Notes: generated from the letters alone by a model not told the origin. A stretch of 64,000 bases of DNA from Bacillota bacterium (GCA_023400055.1 JAEXFN010000009.1:48244-112243); one strand, 5' to 3'. Numbered from the stretch's first letter, positions 53,108 to 62,320 are shown. Made by a program: numbers and translations.

Positions 53108-53127
53108 CATTTAAAACGTTTACGGAA
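53108..53127. promoter_or_regulatory. LacI-type operator 5
   Basis: TTTAAAACGTTTACGGA, AAACGTTT at 53114-53121, 34 bases before the GAPDH-like gene. It ties the GAPDH-PGK-transketolase-iolB unit to the same regulon. Confidence 0.8.
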
Positions 53128-53160
53128 AAGATTTTATATTCAACGGAGGTGTTAGTTTAA

Positions 53161-54183
53161 ATGGTCAAGGTGGGAGTAGTAGGCTACGGAGTGATCGGAC
53201 AGCGGTTAGCAGACGGAGTAGCGCTGCAAAAGGATATGCAATTAATGGGAGTCGCCGATGTGGCACCAACACTTGCAGTACGGGCCTTAAAGGAAAAAGG
53301 TATGCCATACCAACTATATAACGCCTTACCCGAAAACGGCCCGCTATTTGAGAATGCCGGGATCCCGATTTCCGGAACATTGATGGAGCTCATCCAACAA
53401 TGCGATATTATCATGGATTCCACCAGCGCGGGTGTAGGTGCCAAAAATAAAGAGTTGTATCAACAGTATGGTAAAAAGGCTGTATTTCAAGGTGGAGAAA
53501 AGAACAGCGTAGCTGATGTATTCTTCCACGGCTATGCCAACTATGAAAAAGGCCTGGGCAAGCAATTTTTAAAACTCACCTCCTGCAATACCACGGGGTT
53601 GATCCGGTCGGTAGATTGCATTGACCGCAAAGTCGGGGTGGAGAAAGTAGCCATTACCATTATCCGCCGCGTAGCCGACCCGGGTGATTATCATCGTGGG
53701 TTGACCAATGCGTTGCAAGTCGATAAAGCTCCTAGCCACCAGGCTTTGGATTTAATGACCATCATGCCCCATGTGGATGCCACCGGAATTTTGGTCCATA
53801 CTCCGGTGACTCATGGACATATTTTAACCGTGGTGGCTACTACGAAACGGAAAATCTCCAAGGCCAATATATTGGAATTCTTCCAAGAACATCCGCGAAT
53901 CAGGATAGTCCGACTGGCGGACGGATTTCTGGGCAATGCCTCTCTATTCCGGTATGCGAGGGACCTCGGCAATCCCCGCGGGGATATGTATGAGATCGCT
54001 GCTTGGGAGGAAACCATCGTCAATTCCGGCAACGACATCATGTATGCTATCAATATTCCACAGGAAGCAGTGGTGATACCGGAAAACATGGACGCGATCA
54101 GGGCGGCCATGGAAATGCAAAAAGACCGGCTGGAAGCCGTAGGATTAACCAATAAATATTTGGGGATGGGAAAATGGCTGTAA
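53161..54183 (+). CDS. Archaeal-type (type II) glyceraldehyde-3-phosphate dehydrogenase homologue
   Basis: Phosphorylating aldehyde dehydrogenase fold, 340 residues. The N-terminal Rossmann motif is VGYGVIGQRLADGV, the catalytic Cys142 sits in TSCNTTGL as in archaeal GAPDH, and RRVADPGD and NIPQEAVVIPENMDAIRA are family blocks. As I recall the archaeal enzymes, a conserved SHHGPDV stretch reads SHQALDL here, so the substrate may differ. In this inositol operon I infer oxidation and phosphorylation of malate semialdehyde rather than glyceraldehyde 3-phosphate. GGAGG precedes the ATG; the end overlaps the PGK-like gene by 10 bases. Confidence 0.87.
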   Translation: MVKVGVVGYGVIGQRLADGVALQKDMQLMGVADVAPTLAVRALKEKGMPYQLYNALPENGPLFENAGIPISGTLMELIQQCDIIMDSTSAGVGAKNKELYQQYGKKAVFQGGEKNSVADVFFHGYANYEKGLGKQFLKLTSCNTTGLIRSVDCIDRKVGVEKVAITIIRRVADPGDYHRGLTNALQVDKAPSHQALDLMTIMPHVDATGILVHTPVTHGHILTVVATTKRKISKANILEFFQEHPRIRIVRLADGFLGNASLFRYARDLGNPRGDMYEIAAWEETIVNSGNDIMYAINIPQEAVVIPENMDAIRAAMEMQKDRLEAVGLTNKYLGMGKWL

Positions 54184-55457
54184 CATCAATATCCGGAATC
54201 AAGCCGTTGGAGGCTTTGGATTACTGCGATAAAACCGTCCTGCTAAGAGTGGATATCAATTCGCCGATCGATCCCGTAACCAAGAAGATCGTCAATGAAA
54301 ATCGGCTGAAAAAGAGCATTCCGACCCTTCAATATCTTTTGGAACGTCGTGCCAGATTAGTGATCATAGCTCATCAAGGAGATACACTTGATTATCAGAA
54401 CTTGATTCCCATGCAAGAACACGCCCAAAAGCTTTCAGGCCTTTTAGGCACTCCTGTGAAATATATCGATGATGTGGCGGGACCGGCGGCCCAGGATGCC
54501 GTAAAAGCACTGAAAGCTGGAGAAGCCATTCTGCTGGGCAACGTACGTTATCTTTGCGAAGAGATTTCCACCTTCGAGGATGCCGTCAAGTTAAAACCCG
54601 AAGAAATGCTGGATACATATTTGGTACGCAATCTGGCTCCATTAGTGGATATCTATGTCAATGACGCCTTTGCAGCGGCCCATCGGAATAGTCCATCCAT
54701 GGTGGCCTTCCAGGAAATAAAGCCGACCGCAGGCGGCATCCTGCTCATGAAGGAAGTGGAAGCTTTAACCAAGGTAATGAAGATGCCCGAGAAGCCAGCG
54801 GTATTTGTGCTTGGCGGTGCCAAAATATCCGATGCCTTTGGCATGATGAAACAAGTCCTGGAAAACGGTACAGCCGACAAAATCCTGGCCTGCGGGATCA
54901 CCGGAGAAATCATGCTGCTAGCCCGAGGAATCGCACTGGGGCAAACCAAAGAAAGGTTCATTAAAGACCGGTCCTTGGATGTGTTTATTGCCCCTGCTCG
55001 GGAGTATTTACGGGATTATCCCGGTAAAATCGAGGTGCCGCTAGATCTGGCCTACGAAAAGGACGGCCAACGGCATGAAATCGCGGTAACGGCTCTGCCG
55101 GCCGAGGAAATGTTCCTGGACATCGGGGCTCAAACCATCGCTCGGTTTAAAACCGTCATCGCCAGCGCAGGAACCATCTTTGTCAACGGCCCGGCCGGAG
55201 TATACGAGAATAAACTCTTTGAAAACGGCACCCGGGAGCTCTGGGAGGCGATCGCTGGCGCCAAAGGCTATTCGGTCATCGGCGGCGGGGATACGGTCAG
55301 CGCGGCCTCGCGTTTTATCGATACCGCTCAGATTAACTATGTATGCACTGCCGGTGGCGCTATGGTCCGATTCCTGTCAGGGAAAAAACTGCCGCTGATC
55401 GAAGCCATGAGAAAGGCGGCTCAAAAAGAAGAAAGCGCTGTTCAAGGTGGTGAATAA
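54174..55457 (+). CDS. Archaeal-type phosphoglycerate kinase homologue
   Basis: Acyl-phosphate:ADP phosphotransferase fold, 427 residues. Archaeal PGK blocks: LLRVDINSPID, GNVRYLCEE, VNDAFAAAHRNSPSMVAF, LGGAKISD, VNGPAGVYE and IGGGDTVSAASRF. The HQG-R/K-P loop, whose basic residue helps bind the substrate phosphate, reads HQGDTLDY. Most other arginines remain. With the overlapping GAPDH homologue it would convert an acyl phosphate to an acid and ATP; I infer malyl phosphate to malate. Ordinary 3-phosphoglycerate chemistry is the conservative alternative. Confidence 0.87.
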   Translation: MAVTSISGIKPLEALDYCDKTVLLRVDINSPIDPVTKKIVNENRLKKSIPTLQYLLERRARLVIIAHQGDTLDYQNLIPMQEHAQKLSGLLGTPVKYIDDVAGPAAQDAVKALKAGEAILLGNVRYLCEEISTFEDAVKLKPEEMLDTYLVRNLAPLVDIYVNDAFAAAHRNSPSMVAFQEIKPTAGGILLMKEVEALTKVMKMPEKPAVFVLGGAKISDAFGMMKQVLENGTADKILACGITGEIMLLARGIALGQTKERFIKDRSLDVFIAPAREYLRDYPGKIEVPLDLAYEKDGQRHEIAVTALPAEEMFLDIGAQTIARFKTVIASAGTIFVNGPAGVYENKLFENGTRELWEAIAGAKGYSVIGGGDTVSAASRFIDTAQINYVCTAGGAMVRFLSGKKLPLIEAMRKAAQKEESAVQGGE

Positions 55458-55554
55458 CTAGCCTGCCATAGTGATCTGCATCTTTGCGTCTCTGCGGGAG
55501 AATAAAAGATTTTTTACCAAATTAATTAAACGAAGAAAGTCTTGAGGGAGCAAG

Positions 55555-56394
55555 ATGATAAGCGAAACCAAAATCAAAGAATTAGAGCAGTTTGCCACCA
55601 GAATCAGGATTGAAACCCTTAAAGAAATGGGGCAACTTGGCTTTGGTCACCTGGGCGGGGCGATGTCCATCATCGAAACGTTAGCGGTGCTTTATGGCGC
55701 GGTAATGCGGATCGATCCTCAAAATCCCCGCTGGGAAGAGCGAGATTGGCTGGTCTGTTCCAAGGGGCACGCTGGTCCGGCTATCTATGCCACTTTGGCC
55801 CTAAAAGGATACTTCCCGATGGAAGAGCTCTTAACACTGAATCAGTCGGGAACCCATTTGCCCAGCCATTGCGATCGCAACCAAACCGTCGGGATCGACA
55901 TGACTACCGGCTCGCTGGGCCAGGGTTCTTCCCTGGCCGTGGGAGTGGCGCTGGGAAACCGGTTAGATGGCCGAAACAATACCACCTACCTGATCCTGGG
56001 TGATGGCGAATTGCAAGAAGGGCAAGTCTGGGAGGCAGTTCTTTTTGCCGCCCAGCAAAAGCTGGATAATTTGATTGCCTTGGTCGATTATAACAAACAG
56101 CAACTGGACGGATACACCAAAGACATCAATGATCTCGGCGATATTGCCCGGAAATTCGAGAGTTTCGGCTGGTTTACCCAAAGTATCGACGGCGCCGATA
56201 TCCGGATGATTTATGAAGCAGTTGAAGTAGCCAGCCAAACGCAAGGCAAGCCCTCGGCAATCGTACTCAACACCATCAAAGGCAAAGGCTGCAATTTTAT
56301 CGAAGGCCAAGTCGACAACCACCATGTCACGATCAGTCCCGAACAGATGGAAGAAGCATTAAAAGAACTGACCGCAAAGGCGGTGATAAAATGA
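55555..56394 (+). CDS. Transketolase, N-terminal (TPP-binding) subunit
   Basis: First half of a split, thiamine-diphosphate-dependent transketolase, 279 residues. Blocks: GFGHLGGAMSIIETLAVLYG, CSKGHAGPAIYATLALKGYF, TGSLGQGSSLAVGVALGNRL and LILGDGELQEGQVWEA with the Mg/TPP site, then VDYNKQQLDG. Split transketolases are common in anaerobes, but this one lies between GAPDH/PGK homologues and iolB. Proposed here to act on 2-deoxy-5-keto-D-gluconate. ATG follows GAGGGAG. Overlaps the second subunit by four bases (ATGA). Confidence 0.92.
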   Translation: MISETKIKELEQFATRIRIETLKEMGQLGFGHLGGAMSIIETLAVLYGAVMRIDPQNPRWEERDWLVCSKGHAGPAIYATLALKGYFPMEELLTLNQSGTHLPSHCDRNQTVGIDMTTGSLGQGSSLAVGVALGNRLDGRNNTTYLILGDGELQEGQVWEAVLFAAQQKLDNLIALVDYNKQQLDGYTKDINDLGDIARKFESFGWFTQSIDGADIRMIYEAVEVASQTQGKPSAIVLNTIKGKGCNFIEGQVDNHHVTISPEQMEEALKELTAKAVIK

Positions 56395-57365
56395 GCGCTA
56401 TCCTGGCGCTGAATCAGACGCCTGATGAATTGGCGATGCGGGATGCTTATTGCCAGACCCTGATGGAATTGGCAGCCAAGGACTCGCGGATCGTCGCCCT
56501 CGATGCCGATCTGATGAAGTCCATGGGCATGGTGCCATTCATGAAGGCCTATCCAGAACGGACCTTTGATGTCGGAATACAGGAAGCCAACATGATCGGG
56601 GTTGCCGCCGGCCTGTCTGCCACCGGCAAAATACCCTTTGCTCACAGTTTCGCGCCCTTCGCCTCCCGGCGCTGTTTTGACCAGGTGTTCCTATCTTGCG
56701 GCTATGCCCGGCTTAACGTCCGGATTATCGGCAGCGATCCCGGCATTACGGCGGCCTATAACGGAGGCACGCATATGCCCTTTGAAGACTTGGGCCTGAT
56801 GCGACTGGTTCCCGGCATCACCATCCTGGAGCCGGTCGATGCCGCAATGTTGAAAAACCTGGTGAAACAGAGCGCGGCTCGTTACGGCGTCTTTTACATC
56901 CGTTTATTGCGAAAAAACGCAGTACAGATCTATAAGGAAGGATCCACTTTCGAAATTGGAAAAGGAGTGCAACTCAGAGAGGGCAAAGATGCGACCATCT
57001 TTGCCAGCGGAATCATGGTCAGCGAAGCGCTGAAATCCGCGGAGATCCTCAAAGATCAAGGCGTGTCAGCGAGAGTGATCAACCTGTTCACCCTTAAGCC
57101 CATCGACCGGGAACTGATCATCCAATGCGCCCGGGAAACGGGGGCTGTGGTAACTGCCGAAAATCATAATATCATTAACGGCCTGGGTTCAGCAGTAGCC
57201 GAGGTTTTGGTTGAGGAGGCACCGGTGCCCATGGCCAGGGTCGGCGTCAAAGATAGGTTCGGCGAAGTGGGCCCTGTGGATTACCTGGCCAAGCGCTTTG
57301 AGATAACCGCCGAAGACATTGTCAAAGCAGTGAAAAAGGTTATTTCGCGGAAAAGGGGTGTGTAA
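56391..57365 (+). CDS. Transketolase, C-terminal subunit
   Basis: Second half of the split enzyme, 324 residues: pyrimidine-binding domain (QEANMIGVAAGLSATGKIPF, FAPFASRRCFDQVFLSCGY, GGTHMPFEDLGLMR) with the activating Glu in VGIQEANM, and C-terminal domain (GKDATIFASGIMVSEALKSA, VINLFTLKPID). Forms a heterotetramer with the subunit upstream. Translation is coupled on both sides: ATGA overlap upstream and iolB beginning two bases after its stop. Confidence 0.92.
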   Translation: MSAILALNQTPDELAMRDAYCQTLMELAAKDSRIVALDADLMKSMGMVPFMKAYPERTFDVGIQEANMIGVAAGLSATGKIPFAHSFAPFASRRCFDQVFLSCGYARLNVRIIGSDPGITAAYNGGTHMPFEDLGLMRLVPGITILEPVDAAMLKNLVKQSAARYGVFYIRLLRKNAVQIYKEGSTFEIGKGVQLREGKDATIFASGIMVSEALKSAEILKDQGVSARVINLFTLKPIDRELIIQCARETGAVVTAENHNIINGLGSAVAEVLVEEAPVPMARVGVKDRFGEVGPVDYLAKRFEITAEDIVKAVKKVISRKRGV

Positions 57366-57366
57366 C

Positions 57367-58161
57367 TTGATTATTCGACAGGGTGAAGCGTTTAGGGAGG
57401 GTTACAATGTCATTACCAGCCTTGATGATAGCGAAAACGATACCCAGATGGAGTATGGAATGTTAATTCTTAAGGCCAACCAGACGCACAGCGATCATCA
57501 GCCCAAGGAAAAGGCTTACTTGCTGGTTAAAGGGAAGGTAATTTTCGAATGGGAAGGCCATAAAATCGAAGTAAGCCGCGATTCGTTTTTGGATGAAAAT
57601 CCTTGCTGCCTTCATGTACCTGCTGGTGTGGCCATAAAGGTAACCTCCTTGCGGGATGATACCGAGATTTCCGTTTCCAGAACCTATAATGAGAAGAATT
57701 TTGAACCTAAATTTTATTCCCAGGAAGAATGCCTAACCGAACCGGGGGGAAAAGGGGAACTGGGTGAAGCCGCCTTAAGGTCGATCCGGACGGTCTTTGA
57801 CTATTCCAATGCCCCGGCCGCAAATCTGGTAGTGGGCGAAGTAGTGCATTATCCCGGTCGCTGGTCCAGTTATCCGCCGCATCATCATCCGCAACCGGAA
57901 ATGTATTACTATAAATTCCTACCGGAGCAAGGGTTTGGATATTCCGAATTGGGAGACCAGGTATTCAAGGTAAAAAATAACGATGTCTGTATCATCACCG
58001 ATGATGTTACCCACCCTCAGGTGGCTGCGCCGGGCTATGCGATGTATTACATATGGGTGATCAGGCATCTTGAAAACAATCCGTGGGATAAAACGAGAAT
58101 TTACGCATCCGAGCATTTATGGCTAACGGAAAAAGGTGTGAAAATATGGCCGGATAAATGA
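57367..58161 (+). CDS. iolB: 5-deoxy-glucuronate isomerase
   Basis: Isomerises 5-deoxy-D-glucuronate to 2-deoxy-5-keto-D-gluconate (DKG) in myo-inositol breakdown. The 264 residues form a double cupin; the metal site is visible in SSYPPHHHPQPEMYYYKFLP and in the final HPQVAAPGYAMYYIWVIRHL. Length and both blocks match IolB. TTG 57367 is taken as start, 8 bases after AAAAGGGG; a GTG at 57358 overlaps that site. Co-transcribed with GAPDH, PGK and transketolase, which is the key context clue for what happens to DKG. Confidence 0.93.
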   Translation: MIIRQGEAFREGYNVITSLDDSENDTQMEYGMLILKANQTHSDHQPKEKAYLLVKGKVIFEWEGHKIEVSRDSFLDENPCCLHVPAGVAIKVTSLRDDTEISVSRTYNEKNFEPKFYSQEECLTEPGGKGELGEAALRSIRTVFDYSNAPAANLVVGEVVHYPGRWSSYPPHHHPQPEMYYYKFLPEQGFGYSELGDQVFKVKNNDVCIITDDVTHPQVAAPGYAMYYIWVIRHLENNPWDKTRIYASEHLWLTEKGVKIWPDK

Positions 58162-58234
58162 TTTTACCGAGGTTAACGCGTTGCGCCAGTTTTCTATTTT
58201 TTATTATACCGCACTCGCAACAAGGGCCTTATAT

Positions 58235-58386
58235 ATGTTGCGATAAGTTTTTATACCTTCAAGATCATTGCAACCTGTTTCCTTGATTCATAAGTTGAAA
58301 TAAATGCCGCGACTCGTCCTTTTCCAGCCATGCTTTGCGGATGGAAAAGCTTATTCCAAGAATTTATTTCAACTTATAGAGAACAT
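58235..58386 (+). repeat. Interspersed repeat copy 5 (full length, MITE-like)
   Basis: 152 bp, the most complete copy: left end ATGTTGCGATAAGTTTTTAT, core ATCATTGCAACCTGTTTCC, TTGATTCATAAGTTGAAAT, a TCCTTTTCCAGCCATGC...GGATGGAAAAGC hairpin, right end ATTTATTTCAACTTATAGAG then AACAT. The ends are an imperfect inverted repeat. No coding capacity. It separates iolB from iolD. Confidence 0.85.
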
Positions 58387-58438
58387 AAATTTCGTAAGCT
58401 CCGAACATAAATTGCAAATTGACTGAGGAGGGGATACT

Positions 58439-60373
58439 GTGCAAACCGTACGTTTGACAATGGCTCAAGCGTTAGTAAAGTTCCTTGACAGCCAGTATGT
58501 GGAGTTTGACGGTAAAGAAACCAAGTTTGTCAAAGGGGTGTTCACCTTATTCGGCCATGGCAATGTACTGGGGCTGGGGCAGGCTTTGGAACAGGATCCC
58601 GGAGATCTCCAAGTATGTCAGGGCAGGAACGAGCAAGGGATGGCTCACGCGGCGATGGGTTTTGCGAAGCAAAGTCAGCGGAGGCAGATTTTCGCCTGTA
58701 CTTCATCCATCGGCCCGGGAGCGGCCAATATGATTACTGCGGCGGGGACCGCCAGCGCCAATCGTATTCCCGTATTATTCCTGCCGGGGGATACTTATGC
58801 CTGTCGGCAGCCGGATCCTGTGCTGCAACAGGTCGAACACTACCATAACCTTAATATAACGACCAATGATGCCTTTAAGGCAGTCAGCAAATACTGGGAT
58901 CGGATTACTCGTCCCGAACAGCTTATGACAGCTATGATCAATGCGATGCGGGTATTGACGGATCCGGCGGATACTGGGGCCGTAACGATAGCTTTGCCTC
59001 AGGACGTCGAGGCGGAAAGCTACGATTATCCGGTCGACTTCTTTAAAAAACGGGTGCATCGGATCGAGCGCCGGCCGCCCACCCCAGCGATGATTAAGGA
59101 TGCCGTGGAATTCATCAAAACCAAGCAGAAACCCATTTTGATCTGCGGCGGCGGTGTAAGGTATTCGGAGGCGGCTGAAGTCTTTCGATGCTTTGCCGAG
59201 AAGTATAATATCCCCTTCGGGGAGACGCAGGCGGGAAAAAGCGCCATCGTTTGGGATCATCCGTTGAATTTGGGCGGAATCGGGGCCACCGGCAATCTGG
59301 CCGCCAATATCATTGCCCGGCAAGCCGACTTAGTTATTGGGGTAGGGACCCGTTATACCGACTTCACCACCTCGTCCAAATGGTTGTTCCAAAACCTGGC
59401 GCTGGATTTCATCAACATCAATGTGGCCGAGTTTGACGCCTACAAGCTGGATGCGGTGAGGGTAGTGGCCGATGCCCGGGTCGCCCTGGAAGCCTTAATG
59501 GCTGGGCTGGATAAAGTCGGGTACCGGTCGGCCTACACCACGGAAATAGCCGAAGCCAAGCAAAGCTGGGCCGAGGAATTGAAGCGGCTGGATAATTTGC
59601 TTTATACCGGCGATGGTTTTAAGCCGGAGATTGCCGGGCAGATCGACCAGGTTTTGGCCGAGTTCGGCAAACAGACCGGTTCTTATTTGACCCAGACCCG
59701 TGTATTGGGGATCGTCAATGAGATACTGGATCCCCAAGCCATCGTGGTAGGCTCGTCGGGAAGTCTGCCTGGAGACATGCAGCGGGTTTGGCGCCCTAAG
59801 GCGCCCAATACTTATCACATGGAGTATGGTTATTCTTGCATGGGTTATGAGGTGAATGCGGCGCTGGGAGTGAAGATCGCCTGTCCCGATCGTGAGGTGT
59901 ACGCCATGGTGGGCGATGGCGCCTATATGATGCTCCACTCCGAATTGGTGACCTCGATCCAGGAAGGGCGTAAGATTAACGTAATCTTATTCGACAATAT
60001 GTCTTTTGGTTGTATCAATAATCTTCAATTGGGCAACGGGATGGGGAGTTTTGGGACGGAGTTCAGATTCAGAAATCCCGCGACCGGTAAATTGGATGGT
60101 AAGTTGGTGCCCGTTGATTTTGCTAAAAATGCGGCCGGATACGGTTGCGCCACTTATACTGTCCGGAATGAGGAAGAATTGAGAAAAGCCCTTAAAGATG
60201 CCGAAAAACAAACCGTCTCGACTCTTTTGGATATCAAGGTATTGCCCAAGACGATGACGCATGATTATGAGTCCTGGTGGCGGGCTGGCGTCGCGGCCAT
60301 TTCTGATCATGAAAAGGGCCGGGCCGCTTTTGAAAAAATGAAGTTGAACATCGAAAAGGCAAGAAAATATTGA
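58439..60373 (+). CDS. iolD: 3D-(3,5/4)-trihydroxycyclohexane-1,2-dione hydrolase
   Basis: TPP-dependent ring-opening enzyme of inositol catabolism; produces 5-deoxy-D-glucuronate. 644 residues, TPP-enzyme fold in three domains. VRLTMAQALVKFLDSQYVEF opens the protein; GRNEQGMAHAAMGFAKQ carries the activating Glu; GPGAANMITAAGTASANRIP is typical of IolD; the C-terminal Mg/TPP site is YAMVGDGAYMMLHSELVTS. GTG 58439 follows GAGGAGGGG. First gene after the inserted repeat; iolE follows 18 bases later. Confidence 0.95.
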   Translation: MQTVRLTMAQALVKFLDSQYVEFDGKETKFVKGVFTLFGHGNVLGLGQALEQDPGDLQVCQGRNEQGMAHAAMGFAKQSQRRQIFACTSSIGPGAANMITAAGTASANRIPVLFLPGDTYACRQPDPVLQQVEHYHNLNITTNDAFKAVSKYWDRITRPEQLMTAMINAMRVLTDPADTGAVTIALPQDVEAESYDYPVDFFKKRVHRIERRPPTPAMIKDAVEFIKTKQKPILICGGGVRYSEAAEVFRCFAEKYNIPFGETQAGKSAIVWDHPLNLGGIGATGNLAANIIARQADLVIGVGTRYTDFTTSSKWLFQNLALDFININVAEFDAYKLDAVRVVADARVALEALMAGLDKVGYRSAYTTEIAEAKQSWAEELKRLDNLLYTGDGFKPEIAGQIDQVLAEFGKQTGSYLTQTRVLGIVNEILDPQAIVVGSSGSLPGDMQRVWRPKAPNTYHMEYGYSCMGYEVNAALGVKIACPDREVYAMVGDGAYMMLHSELVTSIQEGRKINVILFDNMSFGCINNLQLGNGMGSFGTEFRFRNPATGKLDGKLVPVDFAKNAAGYGCATYTVRNEEELRKALKDAEKQTVSTLLDIKVLPKTMTHDYESWWRAGVAAISDHEKGRAAFEKMKLNIEKARKY

Positions 60374-60391
60374 TGAACGGGGGAAGCAAAC

Positions 60392-61288
60392 ATGTCGGAT
60401 AAGAATCATGTTAAGCTCGGGATTGCCCCGATCGCCTGGACCAACGATGACCTGCCGGAACTGGGAGCGGAAAACACCTTTGAGCAATGCATCAGTGAGA
60501 TGGCGCTGGCGGGATTTGTCGGAAGCGAAGTGGGGAATAAGTATCCGAAAGATCCCAAAGCGCTGAAAAAAGCCCTGGATTTGAGAGGAATGACCATTTG
60601 TAATGCTTGGTTCAGTTCGTTTCTCACGACGAAGCCGCTTGAGGAAACTGTGGCTGCTTTTATCAAACAGCGCGATTTCCTCTATGAAGTTGGGGCCAGG
60701 GTGATCGGCGCCGCCGAACAGGGCCATAGTATCCAAGGCCTGATGGATGTCCCGGTATTAACCAAAAAACCGGTTTTCACCGACGCCGAGTGGGAAAAGT
60801 TAGCCAATGGCCTAAATCAGCTGGGTAAATTGGCCAAGGAAAAAGGGATGATTCTTACTTATCATCATCACATGGGCACCGGAGTACAGACCCTTGCGGA
60901 AATTGACCGTTTAATGGAGATGACCGATCCCGAACTGGTATACTTGTTGTTCGACACCGGACATCTGACTTTCTCAGATATCGATGCCCAAGCTGTTTTA
61001 GAAAAATATGTCCAACGGATCAAACATGTTCATTTAAAAGATATCCGGAAAGAAGTTTTGGAAAAGGTTAAGCGCGAAAACTGGAGTTTTTTAAAAGCCG
61101 TTAAAGAAGGCGTATTCACTGTGCCCGGCGACGGAAGCATCGACTTTGAACCTTTGTTTGCAATACTGGCTGCCAATGATTACACCGGCTGGATGGTAGT
61201 AGAAGCCGAGCAGGATCCCGCCCAGGCCAATCCATTGGAGTATGCGCTGAAGGCCAGAGAGTATATCCGGGGGAAAACGGGGCTTTAA
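60392..61288 (+). CDS. iolE: Inosose dehydratase
   Basis: Dehydrates scyllo-inosose (2-keto-myo-inositol) to the trihydroxycyclohexane dione used by IolD. 298 residues, TIM barrel of the xylose-isomerase-like family. IolE blocks: LGIAPIAWTNDDLPELGAEN, SEVGNKYPKDP, GMILTYHHHMGTGVQT, LLFDTGHLTFSDID, HVHLKDIR and VPGDGSIDF. Metal ligands are the Glu, Asp, His and Glu of the barrel. ATG follows GGGGGAAG. Sits between iolD and iolG. Confidence 0.94.
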   Translation: MSDKNHVKLGIAPIAWTNDDLPELGAENTFEQCISEMALAGFVGSEVGNKYPKDPKALKKALDLRGMTICNAWFSSFLTTKPLEETVAAFIKQRDFLYEVGARVIGAAEQGHSIQGLMDVPVLTKKPVFTDAEWEKLANGLNQLGKLAKEKGMILTYHHHMGTGVQTLAEIDRLMEMTDPELVYLLFDTGHLTFSDIDAQAVLEKYVQRIKHVHLKDIRKEVLEKVKRENWSFLKAVKEGVFTVPGDGSIDFEPLFAILAANDYTGWMVVEAEQDPAQANPLEYALKAREYIRGKTGL

Positions 61289-61312
61289 AAATATGAAAAG
61301 GGGATAGCGACG

Positions 61313-62320
61313 ATGGACAATAAGTTAAACGTGGGAATTATTGGCGCGGGGAGAATCGGGAAACTACATGCCGCGAATGCGGCTAAGCTTCAAAATGTAA
61401 AAATTAAGGCCATTTCGGACTTATATGCCGATCAGCTCAAAGATTGGGCCAGTGGTTTGGGAATTGATAATGTATACGCCGATTATCATCAAATTTTAAA
61501 TGATCCGGAAATCAATGCCGTCATGATCTGTTCATCTACGAATACCCATTCTCAGATAACAATTGAAGCCGCCAAGGCTGGGAAGCACATTTTTTGTGAA
61601 AAACCGATTGACTACGATTTAAATAGAATCCAGGCCGCCCTGGATGCGGTAAAAACGGCTGGAGTCAAGTTTCAGGTCGGCTTTAATCGCAGATTCGATC
61701 ATAATTTCAAGAAGGTTCATGAATTGGTGAAACAAGGCAAAGTCGGTACGCCGCAGATCATCAAAATCACCTCGCGCGATCCAGCCCCGCCGGCAATCGA
61801 GTATGTCAAGGTATCGGGAGGCATCTTCTTGGATATGACGATTCATGATTTTGATATGGCTAGATATCTTTCGGGCAGTGAAGTCACGGAAGTATATGCT
61901 GCGGGTGCCGTTTTGGTGGATCCGGCCATCGGGGCCGCTGGAGATGCGGATACCGCAGTTATCACTTTAAAGTTTAAAAATGGCGCCATTGGTATTATCG
62001 ATAACAGCCGGCGGGCGGCATACGGCTATGACCAGCGGGTTGAGGTATTTGGCGCGAAAGGTTCCATCACCGTAGCCAACGATACCCCGACTTCGGCCGT
62101 GCTAAGCACCGAGGAAGGAGTTTTCAGCGATAAACCCAAGTACTTCTTCCTGGAGAGATATGCGGATTCATTTTTAGAGGAAGTTACGCAATTTTTTGAT
62201 TGTGTGCTGAATAACAAGGAAACTCCGGTAGCCGGGATCGACGGCCTTAAACCGGTACTAATCGGGTTGGCGGCAAAAAGGTCTTATGAGACCGGTGAAT
62301 CGGTGGCGCTTGCGGAATGA
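61313..62320 (+). CDS. iolG: Inositol 2-dehydrogenase
   Basis: Oxidises myo-inositol to scyllo-inosose with NAD, the first pathway step. 335 residues: VGIIGAGRIGKLHAANAAKL Rossmann start, EKP motif HIFCEKPIDYDL, QVGFNRRFDHNF and catalytic GGIFLDMTIHDFDMARYLSG. Length and blocks match IolG better than the related gene at 45636. ATG is preceded by AAGGGG. Overlaps the LarA-like gene by four bases, so the racemase is translated with the inositol enzymes. Confidence 0.93.
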   Translation: MDNKLNVGIIGAGRIGKLHAANAAKLQNVKIKAISDLYADQLKDWASGLGIDNVYADYHQILNDPEINAVMICSSTNTHSQITIEAAKAGKHIFCEKPIDYDLNRIQAALDAVKTAGVKFQVGFNRRFDHNFKKVHELVKQGKVGTPQIIKITSRDPAPPAIEYVKVSGGIFLDMTIHDFDMARYLSGSEVTEVYAAGAVLVDPAIGAAGDADTAVITLKFKNGAIGIIDNSRRAAYGYDQRVEVFGAKGSITVANDTPTSAVLSTEEGVFSDKPKYFFLERYADSFLEEVTQFFDCVLNNKETPVAGIDGLKPVLIGLAAKRSYETGESVALAE

